Below, in pieces: positions 9,601-17,823 of a stretch of DNA of 64,000 nucleotides (within the stretch, counting starts at the first letter, position 1; each line of letters starts with the position of its first letter). The notes under the pieces were generated by a model, which saw only the letters and a program-made list of their open reading frames with translations, ran no database searches and had not been told where the DNA came from. The DNA is from Spirosoma lacussanchae (GTDB lineage Bacteria; Bacteroidota; Bacteroidia; Cytophagales; Spirosomataceae), in the NCBI RefSeq assembly GCF_005870035.1, contig NZ_SWJG01000005.1, positions 124,001-188,000 of the forward strand. The letters run 5' to 3'. Both the position numbers and the translations under genes were made by a program.

Positions 9601-10828
9601 TGAGGTCGTAACTGGAGAAGCCGTTTCGGGTAGCAATCCAGAGCAGGTTTCGGGCGTCTTCGTGGTAAACTGCGTTGATGTAGTTGTTGGGCAGGGTTGG
9701 CTGCTGACTCGTTTGCCGGCGCAGGTGGCCGAAGGGTTTTTGCCGAAGGTCGATCTTGTTAAGCCCCCCGGCCGACGCAGCCAGCCACAGCACCTGGAAT
9801 CGGTCTTCGAGTATGCAGTGAACGCGCCCGGAGTTGATGCTGTTCGGATCGCTGTCGAGCGGCAGATACGTTGTCAGTTTACCCGTAATGATGGGCTTCT
9901 GGCCGTCTGCCGTCCGGATCGGCAGCACCGACAGGCCGAAGTCAGTACCGACCCAAAGCCGGTCGAACGAATCGCGGTACAGGTAATCGATACTCCGGAA
10001 GGTGGGGGGCAGTATATGCGCATCGGCTACCTGCCGGTTCTGTAGTTGCCGGGCCGATACCCACATAATACGGCTGCTGGTGCCGATCCAGAGGTCGCCC
10101 CGCCGGTCGAGCGAGAGAGCCAGCAGCTGAGCATTGGTATACGAAGCTGCGCGCCGGGCCGATGGGGTAGGCCCGCTGGCGTCGGCCAGGAAAAGACCTT
10201 CGTTGAAGGTGGCGATCCAGACGTTGCCCGACCGATCAATTACCAGATCCATAATCTCGCACTGGGCGCCCGGGCCGATAGCCAGCTGAACCCGCTTCAG
10301 CGACTGCAACTGTCCCTGCGCGTCTGCCCGGAGCAGAAACAGGCCGTGGTAGCGTGTGCCGGCCCAAACCTGTCCCTGCTGGTCGGTCGCTATGGTCGAT
10401 ATATCGGCTTGGGTCAGTGTCTGGAGCAGTGCCCGGTCGGCTGCGCCCAGGTGGGTACCCGTCAACCGGACAAAGCGGTCCTGGTTGGGGTTGTATACGT
10501 TTAGGCCACCGCCTTCAGTACCGGCCCACAGTGTACCCTGCCGACTTACGTGCAGGGTACGGACCCGGTTGTTAGATAACCCATTGTCGTTGTCGATAGG
10601 AAGCAGGTAGGGTTTCAGCTCGTAGCCGTCGTAGCGATTGATGCCTTTATTAGTGCCTACCCAGATAAAGCCGTCCCGGTCCTGCACAACGGCCATGGCA
10701 TCGCTGTGCGATAGCCCCTCGTTGACCGTCAGGTGCTCGAACCGAAACTGACTTGGGTCGGCCTGCGCCCGGAGAATAGCTGGCAAGGCTATCATCAGGA
10801 GGAGCGAGAGGAGAAAAAAGTGTTTCAT
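6602..10828 (-). CDS. Hybrid two-component system sensor/regulator (HTCS)
   Basis: A 1408-residue one-protein two-component system. The start at 10828 is chosen because it gives a clean signal peptide (MKHFFLLSLLL to LRAQA). Residues about 25-690 hold the Reg_prop propeller repeats (DGFIWVGTNKGINRYDG is the first), followed by a Y_Y_Y domain to about 765 and a membrane helix (WWAYLLYGTLIGGGLLLA). Then come HisKA (His about 877 in FFTNVSHELRTPL), HATPase (NALKYTP, GTGIGLSL), a receiver domain with phospho-Asp about 1196 (IISDIMMP), and a C-terminal AraC-type HTH about 1305-1400. Family members bind oligosaccharides in the periplasm and activate the adjacent PUL. Divergence from susC supports that role here. 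Confidence 0.95.
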   Translation of the reverse strand: MKHFFLLSLLLMIALPAILRAQADPSQFRFEHLTVNEGLSHSDAMAVVQDRDGFIWVGTNKGINRYDGYELKPYLLPIDNDNGLSNNRVRTLHVSRQGTLWAGTEGGGLNVYNPNQDRFVRLTGTHLGAADRALLQTLTQADISTIATDQQGQVWAGTRYHGLFLLRADAQGQLQSLKRVQLAIGPGAQCEIMDLVIDRSGNVWIATFNEGLFLADASGPTPSARRAASYTNAQLLALSLDRRGDLWIGTSSRIMWVSARQLQNRQVADAHILPPTFRSIDYLYRDSFDRLWVGTDFGLSVLPIRTADGQKPIITGKLTTYLPLDSDPNSINSGRVHCILEDRFQVLWLAASAGGLNKIDLRQKPFGHLRRQTSQQPTLPNNYINAVYHEDARNLLWIATRNGFSSYDLSQKTYTNYFSRQLPGNVTGMDVSCIFQASDSTRWFGTRYDGMISLRRRNGRDVLTTYPYDSGPFKHLESIREDRYGTLWMASFIGGLIRMDRNGRVLATYTPRNSPLPTDRFTFLLYDHATSVLWASTRDAGVLKLRVLPAGFELLHQFKHDARNPNSLSVNYTWPLHKDRRGIIWVGTIGGGLHQLIPTSGGTEQVRRCDSWLPNSDVESILEDNQGHLWLGSEGLIRVNPQTRQVLRYDVADGVQSNSFKIGAACKASDETLYFGGINGITYLKPRYIRANPYPPIVRITSLALANRPVTVGETINGRVLIQKPLDKPQSIQINASENDFSISFVGLNFANPKKHHYAYRLVGYNDTWIRPAPGQRTASYANLPPGSYTFLVKADNGEGRWADQPASLQLSILPPWWKSWWAYLLYGTLIGGGLLLARRVVLQQQALKNKVAFEHFQYEKEKELSELKLRFFTNVSHELRTPLTLILGPMEELVASAWKLNGMKDKVLLMHQQTRRLLSLINQLLDFRKMESQQIPLQAAREDVVPFLTELFLMFRLKADEQGIRYSFHRPETPIYLYFDRSKLEVAIINVLSNALKYTPAGRRVELAVGVTGHSDEPARFSNGQLQTNYLTITVRDEGVGMKPDELHHVFDVYYQASHTDTMRVIGTGIGLSLVRQFIERHGGDVAITSQPNQGTTFTIRLPFGADHLPETDLATEPVTTAENAPAEPAQASGHVASESIAPAGTLRLLVVEDNNEVRQYLAHLFDSDFDVSTAVDGLDGWEQAMRLLPDVIISDIMMPRSDGLEFCKKIKQHPRTMHIPVLLLTARVAAVHELEGLETGADEYVGKPFNPDLLLAKVNTLVQNRLKLRHYYQQQLLLEPTELLIPDADKVFLETAMNLVETHLTDADFSVQWLVQEMAMSRSVFYRRIKSITGQSAVEFINAIRMKRAAQLLMSGQLRVSEVCALVGLEDIKYFRKAFQQLHGLSPSDYVRKHRLDKAVQEEISG

Positions 10829-11021
10829 GTCGTTGATCAGTAGACCGGCCCGTACTGAATACAACGTGAAAAATACATACTTTTTACCACATTATCACAA
10901 CCGTCTCTTCGAAAGGTTTCTGCACCGATTCCGTGCGGGTACGGCCTAATCAAACCGCATCTGGCCAGTTTGTCCCCTCTTTTTGGCCATTTACGCCCCC
11001 TGTTATTGTGTTTTGCCAATA

Positions 11022-11029
11022 TAAGTTTG
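11022..11029 (+). promoter_or_regulatory. Candidate -7 box for the susC operon
   Basis: taagtttg matches TAnnTTTG. A TTG at 11006-11008 is only 13 bp upstream, so the -33 element is unconvincing. It would give a leader of about 335 nt. Confidence 0.35.
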
Positions 11030-11224
11030 CACCGTGTTTAACGGGCAAGCCAAATCGGGTCTGGAAGACAGGGGGCTGACACTCCGGTACTGGTGAGGAA
11101 CGGTCAGCTCGCTCTGGCTACGTACAAGCTGGTTCGGCCGGGCGGCAGACCAGTGGGGAGCCTGCCGGGTAGGCTCGTCTCAGGGCAGACCGGGCACCGT
11201 AAAATCATCTATCATTTGCATAAC

Positions 11225-11319
11225 TATGACTATTTCAGGAACCCCCGCAATGTGGTCAATTTGCATCATTCTGGTAAATAATTGACCATAAGGTGTAGTC
11301 ATACCTGGCCAGGTTCCTG
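11225..11319 (+). promoter_or_regulatory. Interleaved inverted repeats upstream of susC
   Basis: Three perfect inverted repeats lie in 95 bp: tatgact (11225-11231) with agtcata (11297-11303); caggaacc (11236-11243) with ggttcctg (11312-11319); and tggtcaatt (11253-11261) with aattgacca (11280-11288). The first two pairs cross each other, so as RNA they would compete or form a pseudoknot. As DNA they could be operator sites for the HTCS. The start of susC is 51 bp downstream. Confidence 0.45.
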
Positions 11320-11370
11320 TGTTTAGCCTGCGACCTCATCTCAATAAACAGTCGTATTCTCCCAAATTCA

Positions 11371-14300
11371 ATGATGAACAAATTACTTCTTACCGGCTTA
11401 TTGTGTCTGAGCGTGGTAGTCACAACAGTAGCTCAGGCGCTCACTGTCAGAGGCAGAATTATCGACGCCGACCGAAAAGGGATACCCGGCGTCAACGTAC
11501 TGGTGAAAGGAACATCGCGCGGCACGACAACTACCGCCGATGGTGATTTCAGTCTCCAGGCCGATGCGAAAGACCGGCTCGTGATCAGCTACCTGGGCTA
11601 TGCCACGCAGGAAGTAGCGGTCAACAACCAAACCCAGCTGGAGGTGACGCTGGCCGAAGACAACAAGATGCTGAACGAGGTCGTGGTTGTTGGGTACGGC
11701 GAAACTAAACGGCGCGACCTGGTCAGCTCGGTAGCATCGATTTCGGGTCAGGAAATCAACGAGTTTAAAACGGGTAATGCGGCTACCGCTATTCAGGGTA
11801 AGCTGCCGGGTGTGCGCGTGGTGACGCCCAGCGGTGGTCCCGGTGCCCAGCCTACGATTTATATCCGGGGGGTGTCGTCTTTGCAGGGCGGTACCTCTCC
11901 GCTGCTGGTGGTAGACGGGGTGCCCATCTACTCGGGGGGGCTAAACTCCATCAACCCGAACGACATTGCCAGCCTCGACGTACTGAAAGATGCGTCGGCA
12001 GCGGCTATCTACGGGGCCAAAGCCTCGGGGGGCGTTATCGTAATCACGACCAAGCGGGGTAAAATCAACTCCGGCCGACTCGATGTCGATGTAAACGTGC
12101 AGGCGCAGCAGTTGCAGCGTCCGTACCAGATGGCCAGCTCCGACGAGTACGTACAGTTTCAGCGGCTGAAGAACCCCAGCTTTTTCAACCCAGCGCCATC
12201 GGGTCAGAGTCTGACCAACAACACTGACTGGTGGGGAGCAGTGATCCGGCCGTCATCGCCGGTGTACAATGCCAATATTTCCTACACCGGTGGTAGCAAC
12301 AAAAGCACCTACGCGGCCACGCTGGGCTACTTCCGGCAGGAGTCGCAGGCGCAGTTCGGCTACTGGCAGCGGGTCAACGCCCGCTTCAACGGCGACTTTG
12401 GTGTAACCGACTGGCTGAAGTTTGGCGTTGTCTTTGCCCCGCGGCTGGAAGACTGGAAAAACTACGCCGTATCGGATTTCCTGGGTCTGCTCGGCACCGA
12501 CCCAACCACGGCGGTTCGGCGGGGTGATCTGAATCATATTCCCGCAGCCGACCGGAGCCAGTACGATCTGGAGTGGAGTGGCTGGGGATATCCGTACGCC
12601 CGCCCTTCCAACAACCCGGTCAACTATTACCTGGAGATGAAACGGGCGCAGCTGGGGCTGAACCGCGTTTATGGGATTCAGAGCAACGCCTACCTGGAAA
12701 TCAAACCGGCCAAAGGCTTCACCTTTACGAGTAAAGTGGGAGGGAACGTCGATACCTACAACTACCAGAACTTCTCGCCCAAGTTTTATCTCGATCCGCA
12801 GAACTTCACGAACCTGGTCAGCGCGTCGTCGAGCTTCAATACCAATTATTCCTGGTCGTGGTTCAACACCCTCGGTTACGCCAACACGTTCAACGGGATT
12901 CATAACCTGAAGGCGCTGGTCGGTCAGGAGGCACAGTACATCGATGGCTATTACGGATCGGCTACGCGCTACTCCTCCCAGGGAACGAACGATCCGCTCT
13001 TCAACTCCATCGACAACCTGGTGTCAGACCGGTCGCCGGAGCAGATCAACCGGCAGTATCCGGGTACGGGGGGCGGTACAACGGACATTAATCGGCGCGA
13101 AGCGATCTCGTCGCTGCTGGGGCGGCTGGAGTATAACTACGACAATAAGTACTACTTCACGGGTAACGTTCGGCGCGACGGCAACTCCAAGTTTACCCGC
13201 GCCAACCAGTACGCGCTGTTCCCGTCGGCGTCTGTAGGCTGGCGGCTCAGCCAGGAGGGCTTCCTGAAAAACAACAAGCTGGTCAACGACCTGTTCCTGA
13301 AAGTGCGCTGGGGGCAGCGCGGCAACAGCAACGCCATTCCGCCAACGGCTACCTACGACATTGCCAAGGTCGACTGGCCCTATGCGTTTGGCGGCACAAC
13401 CGTTTACAGCACCGGGCCCTGGCTGTCGGGCAATCCTAACCTGCAGTGGGAGGTCGACGAAGATTTCAGCATCGGTCTCGACGCTACAGCGCTGGATAAC
13501 AAGGTGAGCGTCAACCTCGAATATTTCGACAACAACGCCCGCAAACTCCTGCTCAACGCGCCCATCCAGCTCAGCTACGGCACGCAGTACGGCTGGGGCA
13601 ACAGCCAGTGGCTGAACGCCGGGGCCCTGCGCAACCGGGGCTGGGAGGCTACCATCAACTACGGCGACAAGAAGGGCGACTTCGGCTATAACGCCAGCCT
13701 GATCTTCAGCCACGTAAAAACGACGGTACGTCAGCTGTACGGTACGTTGGCCTACCTCGACGGCGGTGGCAACGACTACCGCGAAGCCGAGCGCTTTGGG
13801 ACCATCTCCCGCACCTATGCCGGTGGTATTCTGGGCGCTTTCTATGGCTACAAAGCCGATGGTATTTTCCGGAACCAGGAAGAAGTGGATGCATACCGGG
13901 GCCCCGACGGACGACCCATCCAGTCCGATGCCAAACCCGGTGATCTGCGTTTTGCCGACGTGAACGGCGATGGCGTCATCAACAGCGACGACCGTACCAT
14001 CATCGGCAACCCCTACCCGGATCTGACGGCTAACTTCAACCTGCGGCTGAGCTACAAACGCTTCGACCTGACGGCCGACATGTATGGCGTCTTTGGGCAG
14101 GACGTGTTCAATACCGTGAAGCGCTACTTCACCCTGGGCGATTACTTCTCGAACGTACAGGCGGGGTCGTACAACAACGTATGGCGGCCCGACAACCAGG
14201 ACGCGCCCAACCCGAACCCCAACGCTACGGCGGGTAATTTTCAGTCGTCGAGCTACTACGTCGAGAAAGGCTCGTTCGTTCGGGGGCGTAACTTCGTCTT

Positions 14301-14520
14301 TGGCTACAACCTGCCCGACAACCTGATCAAAGGCATTCGGGCCTGCCGGGTATACGTGGGCGCGCAGAACCTGTTCACCATCACCAACTATACAGGGGTT
14401 AACCCGGAGGTGCAATCGAACAGCGGCAACGGCACCACGCCCCAGCTCGGCATCGGCATCGATCACGCCCAGTATCCAGTATCCCGCAACCTGCAGGTTG
14501 GTTTAAACCTGTCTTTCTAA
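11371..14520 (+). CDS. susC: SusC/RagA-family TonB-linked outer-membrane transporter
   Basis: A 1049-residue TonB-dependent transporter. Residues 1-22 are a signal peptide (VVTTVAQA). Residues about 25-100 are a carboxypeptidase-like regulatory domain (GRIIDADRKGIPGVNVLVKG). The TonB-box-like segment NEVVVVGYG follows at about 104, then the plug (about 115-220, with GVSSLQGGTSPLLVVDGVPI) and a 22-strand barrel to the C-terminal VGLNLSF, which ends in the aromatic residue expected for BAM recognition. It imports oligosaccharides across the outer membrane together with the SusD-like lipoprotein encoded 21 bp downstream. Length is normal for the family. Substrate cannot be read from the sequence. 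Confidence 0.96.
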   Translation: MMNKLLLTGLLCLSVVVTTVAQALTVRGRIIDADRKGIPGVNVLVKGTSRGTTTTADGDFSLQADAKDRLVISYLGYATQEVAVNNQTQLEVTLAEDNKMLNEVVVVGYGETKRRDLVSSVASISGQEINEFKTGNAATAIQGKLPGVRVVTPSGGPGAQPTIYIRGVSSLQGGTSPLLVVDGVPIYSGGLNSINPNDIASLDVLKDASAAAIYGAKASGGVIVITTKRGKINSGRLDVDVNVQAQQLQRPYQMASSDEYVQFQRLKNPSFFNPAPSGQSLTNNTDWWGAVIRPSSPVYNANISYTGGSNKSTYAATLGYFRQESQAQFGYWQRVNARFNGDFGVTDWLKFGVVFAPRLEDWKNYAVSDFLGLLGTDPTTAVRRGDLNHIPAADRSQYDLEWSGWGYPYARPSNNPVNYYLEMKRAQLGLNRVYGIQSNAYLEIKPAKGFTFTSKVGGNVDTYNYQNFSPKFYLDPQNFTNLVSASSSFNTNYSWSWFNTLGYANTFNGIHNLKALVGQEAQYIDGYYGSATRYSSQGTNDPLFNSIDNLVSDRSPEQINRQYPGTGGGTTDINRREAISSLLGRLEYNYDNKYYFTGNVRRDGNSKFTRANQYALFPSASVGWRLSQEGFLKNNKLVNDLFLKVRWGQRGNSNAIPPTATYDIAKVDWPYAFGGTTVYSTGPWLSGNPNLQWEVDEDFSIGLDATALDNKVSVNLEYFDNNARKLLLNAPIQLSYGTQYGWGNSQWLNAGALRNRGWEATINYGDKKGDFGYNASLIFSHVKTTVRQLYGTLAYLDGGGNDYREAERFGTISRTYAGGILGAFYGYKADGIFRNQEEVDAYRGPDGRPIQSDAKPGDLRFADVNGDGVINSDDRTIIGNPYPDLTANFNLRLSYKRFDLTADMYGVFGQDVFNTVKRYFTLGDYFSNVQAGSYNNVWRPDNQDAPNPNPNATAGNFQSSSYYVEKGSFVRGRNFVFGYNLPDNLIKGIRACRVYVGAQNLFTITNYTGVNPEVQSNSGNGTTPQLGIGIDHAQYPVSRNLQVGLNLSF

Positions 14521-14541
14521 CCGTCTTCGCAGCAACTCCAT

Positions 14542-16140
14542 ATGAATACAATGCGGCTTTTTCAAACGTCAATCATAGCGGCTGCGCTGTCGCTCAGCGC
14601 TATCGGTTGTAAAGAAAGTTTTACCGATCTACCCCTCAACGGTATCCAGACCGTCGAGAACCTGAAGGTGTTCGACACGCCGGAGGGTACCGTCAACTAC
14701 GTAAATTCCTGCTACAGCGCCCTGAACTGGGACGACTGGTGGCAGGTGCAATTCCGGCGGATGGTCTTCGAATCGGCCACGGACGATGGCTGGCTGGGAA
14801 ATACGGACCAGTGGGGCAATGCCGCGGGCGATTTGCCCGTGGCCCACTTTCAGGGACTGAGTCCGAACGATGGTAACACCGAAAACTACTGGACCTTCAA
14901 TTACTTTGGCGTGCAGCGGGCCAATGTGGGTATCGAGCGGGTGGCTACGGCGCCCGTCAATGACGCGCTGCGGAAACGGCTGGTGGCCGAAATGAAGTTT
15001 CTGCGCGGCTGGTTCTACTTCGAACTGGTCAAGAACTGGGGTGATGTGCCGCTGTATACCGTTCCCCGAACGGCCAATGATACGCCGGTAGCCCGTACGC
15101 CCAAAGCACAGGTTTATGAGCAGATCATGAAAGATTTTCAGGAAGCGGCCCAGGATCTGCCCCAGCGTAAAGATTATACCGGGCTCGACAAAAGCCGGGC
15201 CTCGAAAGGGGCCGCGCTGGCGTTTCTGGCTAAGGCGGCCTTGTGGGCCGAGAAATACGACGTAGCCGAGCAGGTGGCCAAACAGCTGATGGATCTCAAC
15301 GAGTACTCGCTGGAGCCGGAGTTTGGCAACATCTTTCAGGCCAATTATTACAACGGTCCCGAGTCGATCTTCGAGATCAGCTCCAGCGTACTTAACGGCA
15401 ACGTACGGGGCGTTACGGCGGGCTCCCGCAATGACGGCGGCTGGGGCTGGAACGTACCCAGCAGCAACCTGGAGAGTGCTTTCCTGGCCGAAAACGACAC
15501 GGTTCGGCTGACCCGTACCATCATCAAACACGGACAGCGGGTATGGGGCGATCCGGCCGCTTCGGGAACGGGTATCTTCGACGCCCGGCCGAGCGGCAAC
15601 AAGTCGGGTCGGATATGGCGTAAGTTCTACGTGCCGCGGGGCAAACGGATTGTGCCGAACCAGAGCTACCAGTCCGTCTGGGTACCGGTACCGTATATCT
15701 TTATCCGCTACGGTGAGGTGATGCTGATCTACGCCGAAGCGTCGGCCCGGCAGGGGAAAGCTGCCCAGGCCCTCGACGCCCTGAACGCTGTTCGTCGACG
15801 GGCGAAACTACCCGTCAGAACCGGTCTCTCGGGCGACGCCCTGACCGATGCTGTCATCGCCGAACGGCGGCTCGAACTGGCGGGTGAGCTGAGCTTCCGC
15901 TGGGATGACCTGCGTCGGGTGCGGAAAAACGGGAAACTGCTGATTACGTCGGTACTGGGCCCCAACGGCAGCTTTGTGCGCTACAACGCTACCAGCAAAG
16001 ACCCGTTCGAAACGGCTACCAATACCGAGCCCCAGAATAAAGGCACTCTGTTCAGAGAAGGCGTGAACGAGTTGCTGCCCATTCCGGCGCGCGAGGTCAA
16101 CGCATCAAACGGAGTGGTGACTCAGAATCCGGGCTATTAA
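14542..16140 (+). CDS. susD: SusD/RagB-family glycan-binding lipoprotein
   Basis: A 532-residue surface lipoprotein. The signal peptide ends in a lipobox at about SAIGC (Cys23). The body has the SusD pattern: an N-terminal TPR-like helical scaffold (ELVKNWGDVPLYT, KAQVYEQIMKDFQEAAQDLP, KGAALAFLAKAALWAEKYDVAEQVA) and a C-terminal YGEVMLIYAEASARQGKAAQALDALNAVRRRAKLP block. The end INPARE-like motif appears as LLPIPAREVNASNGVVTQNPGY. It forms the lid of the SusC transporter and binds the glycan. A strong terminator follows at 16150-16191, so the downstream glycosidase may be expressed by partial read-through or from its own promoter. Confidence 0.96.
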   Translation: MNTMRLFQTSIIAAALSLSAIGCKESFTDLPLNGIQTVENLKVFDTPEGTVNYVNSCYSALNWDDWWQVQFRRMVFESATDDGWLGNTDQWGNAAGDLPVAHFQGLSPNDGNTENYWTFNYFGVQRANVGIERVATAPVNDALRKRLVAEMKFLRGWFYFELVKNWGDVPLYTVPRTANDTPVARTPKAQVYEQIMKDFQEAAQDLPQRKDYTGLDKSRASKGAALAFLAKAALWAEKYDVAEQVAKQLMDLNEYSLEPEFGNIFQANYYNGPESIFEISSSVLNGNVRGVTAGSRNDGGWGWNVPSSNLESAFLAENDTVRLTRTIIKHGQRVWGDPAASGTGIFDARPSGNKSGRIWRKFYVPRGKRIVPNQSYQSVWVPVPYIFIRYGEVMLIYAEASARQGKAAQALDALNAVRRRAKLPVRTGLSGDALTDAVIAERRLELAGELSFRWDDLRRVRKNGKLLITSVLGPNGSFVRYNATSKDPFETATNTEPQNKGTLFREGVNELLPIPAREVNASNGVVTQNPGY

Positions 16141-16149
16141 CCAGTAAGG

Positions 16150-16191
16150 CCGGGCAGGTGATGGCTGACAGCGCTCATCTGCCCGGTTTTT
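16150..16191 (+). terminator. Rho-independent terminator after susD
   Basis: ccgggcag (16150-16157) pairs with ctgcccgg (16179-16186). The stem is extended by gtga/tcat with one G-T pair, and ttttt follows at 16187-16191. It is 9 bp after the susD stop. Confidence 0.8.
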
Positions 16192-16228
16192 ATCTTTTCT
16201 CTGATCTGTCTGTGACGATCGTAACCTA

Positions 16229-17815
16229 ATGAACAAACTGCTTATCTATACATCGGCTCTGCTACTATCATGTTCCAAAGGGGGCGTTGTACCGGCTTTG
16301 CCGCCTGCCCAGCCGGAGCCCGCCAAAAAGGCCGTTATTGCGCTCAACAGTGAGTTTCAGACCATCCACAGCTTTGGCGCGTCGGATTGCTGGTCGGCGA
16401 AATTTATCGGTAAATGGGCCGACGAAGCCAAAAAAAACCAGATTGCTGACCTGCTGTTCAGCCTCGATACGCTTCCCAGTGGGCAACCCAAAGGAATCGG
16501 GCTGTCGCTATGGCGTATGAACATCGGAGCCGGGAGCTTCGAGCAGGGAGCCGCCAGCAACATTACCGACGAATGGCGCCGGGAAGAATGTTTTCAGAAC
16601 GCGCAGGGCCAGTACGACTGGAGCAAACAGGCCGGTAGCCAGTGGTTTCTGAAGGCGGCCCGGCAGCGTGGAGTACCGTATACGCTCGGGTTCAGCATCT
16701 CACCGCCCGTTCACATGACTGTGAACGGAAAAGCTTTTTCGCCCGGCGGAGGTTCGCTGAACCTGAAAGCCGACCGTATGGCCGACTTCGCTGATTTTCT
16801 GGTGGAGGTCTGCCGGCATTTTGAGTTCACCTACCTCAGCCCAATTAACGAACCGCAGTGGGATTGGAAAGCAGGCAACGACGGCAAGGCCTCGCAGGAG
16901 GGGTCGCCCGCACAGAACAGCGAGCTGCTGGCCGTCAGCAAGGCCCTGTCTGACAAACTGGTCGCGACGGGAAGCAAAACAACCATTGTAACGGGCGAAG
17001 CTGGTCAGATCGACTACCTCTACCAGCGGGCCGAGTCGGGTCGGGGCAATCAGCTGGTGCAGCTGTTCGGCACCAGCGGCCCGTCGCTGGCGAACCTGCC
17101 CAAAACCGAGCGAGTACTGGCCTATCACAGCTATTTCAGCACCTGCGACGACGCCAATCTGGTCAACAGCCGCCAAACAGCGGTACAGGCCGCCCGGGCT
17201 GCCGGGAACACGGCACTCTGGCAGAGTGAGTTCGGCATTCTGGGCGATATCTGCGGGAAGTACAATGGCTATCCACGTAATACTGGTATCGATTATGGCC
17301 TGTACGTAGCCAAGGTTATTCATAATGATCTGGCGGTTGCCAACGTAACGTCGTGGCAGTGGTGGCTGGCTATCAACCCCTACGATTACAGCGACGGGCT
17401 GGTCTACATCAACGGCCTCGACGGTCAGTATAAAGATCATAACAACGCGCGCGAGTCGGGCCAGGTCATCGATTCGAAGCAGCTGTGGGCTTTCGGCAAC
17501 TATGCGCGGTTTATCCGGCCGGGTATGAAGCGGGTGAATGTGCAGATCGAAAACAACCCGGATCCGGTTGCGCAGGCGGGTAGCTACATGTTATCGGCCT
17601 ATAAAGACGAAACCAGCCGGAAAATTGTGCTGGTTGCCGTCAACATGAGCGATCAGGCGGTGTCGCTGCCGCTCTCGGGCCTGTCGGTAGCGAACAACCG
17701 GTTTACGACCTATACCACCAGTCAGGTCAAAAGCCTGGCCCGCGCCACCGCTGCTGCCGATGTGATTCAGATGGAGCCTAAATCCATAATGACCCTGGTC
17801 GGCACGTATAACTAA
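16229..17815 (+). CDS. GH30-family glycoside hydrolase, lipoprotein
   Basis: A 528-residue secreted enzyme with a lipobox (ALLLSC, Cys15). It matches the GH30 fold: a (beta/alpha)8 barrel with the start FQTIHSFGASDCWSAKF, and acid/base Glu208 in SPINEPQWDW. The likely nucleophile is Glu334 in WQSEFG. A C-terminal beta-sandwich follows from about residue 430 (SYMLSAYKDETSRKIVLVAVN). The blocks NEPQWDW and SQEGSPAQN resemble fungal and bacterial endo-beta-1,6-galactanases of this family, so a beta-1,6-galactan target such as the side chains of arabinogalactan is suggested; xylanase or glucanase activity is not excluded. It lies 8 bp before the VCBS gene and is part of the susCD locus. Confidence 0.88.
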   Translation: MNKLLIYTSALLLSCSKGGVVPALPPAQPEPAKKAVIALNSEFQTIHSFGASDCWSAKFIGKWADEAKKNQIADLLFSLDTLPSGQPKGIGLSLWRMNIGAGSFEQGAASNITDEWRREECFQNAQGQYDWSKQAGSQWFLKAARQRGVPYTLGFSISPPVHMTVNGKAFSPGGGSLNLKADRMADFADFLVEVCRHFEFTYLSPINEPQWDWKAGNDGKASQEGSPAQNSELLAVSKALSDKLVATGSKTTIVTGEAGQIDYLYQRAESGRGNQLVQLFGTSGPSLANLPKTERVLAYHSYFSTCDDANLVNSRQTAVQAARAAGNTALWQSEFGILGDICGKYNGYPRNTGIDYGLYVAKVIHNDLAVANVTSWQWWLAINPYDYSDGLVYINGLDGQYKDHNNARESGQVIDSKQLWAFGNYARFIRPGMKRVNVQIENNPDPVAQAGSYMLSAYKDETSRKIVLVAVNMSDQAVSLPLSGLSVANNRFTTYTTSQVKSLARATAAADVIQMEPKSIMTLVGTYN

Positions 17816-17823
17816 GCAACGGT

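Larger units (their letters stand above)
10829..11370. other. 542-bp divergent regulatory region between HTCS and susC
   Basis: No credible gene lies here. The stretch holds the HTCS promoter on the minus strand (no clear box found), a candidate susC -7 box at 11022-11029, and a set of inverted repeats at 11225-11319. About 340 nt would be untranslated leader if the -7 box is used. Confidence 0.7.

Noticed and set aside
13024..14466. A 480-codon open frame on the minus strand opposite susC
   Set aside because: It is fully inside a secure susC gene and has a composition typical of a shadow frame, with no motifs.
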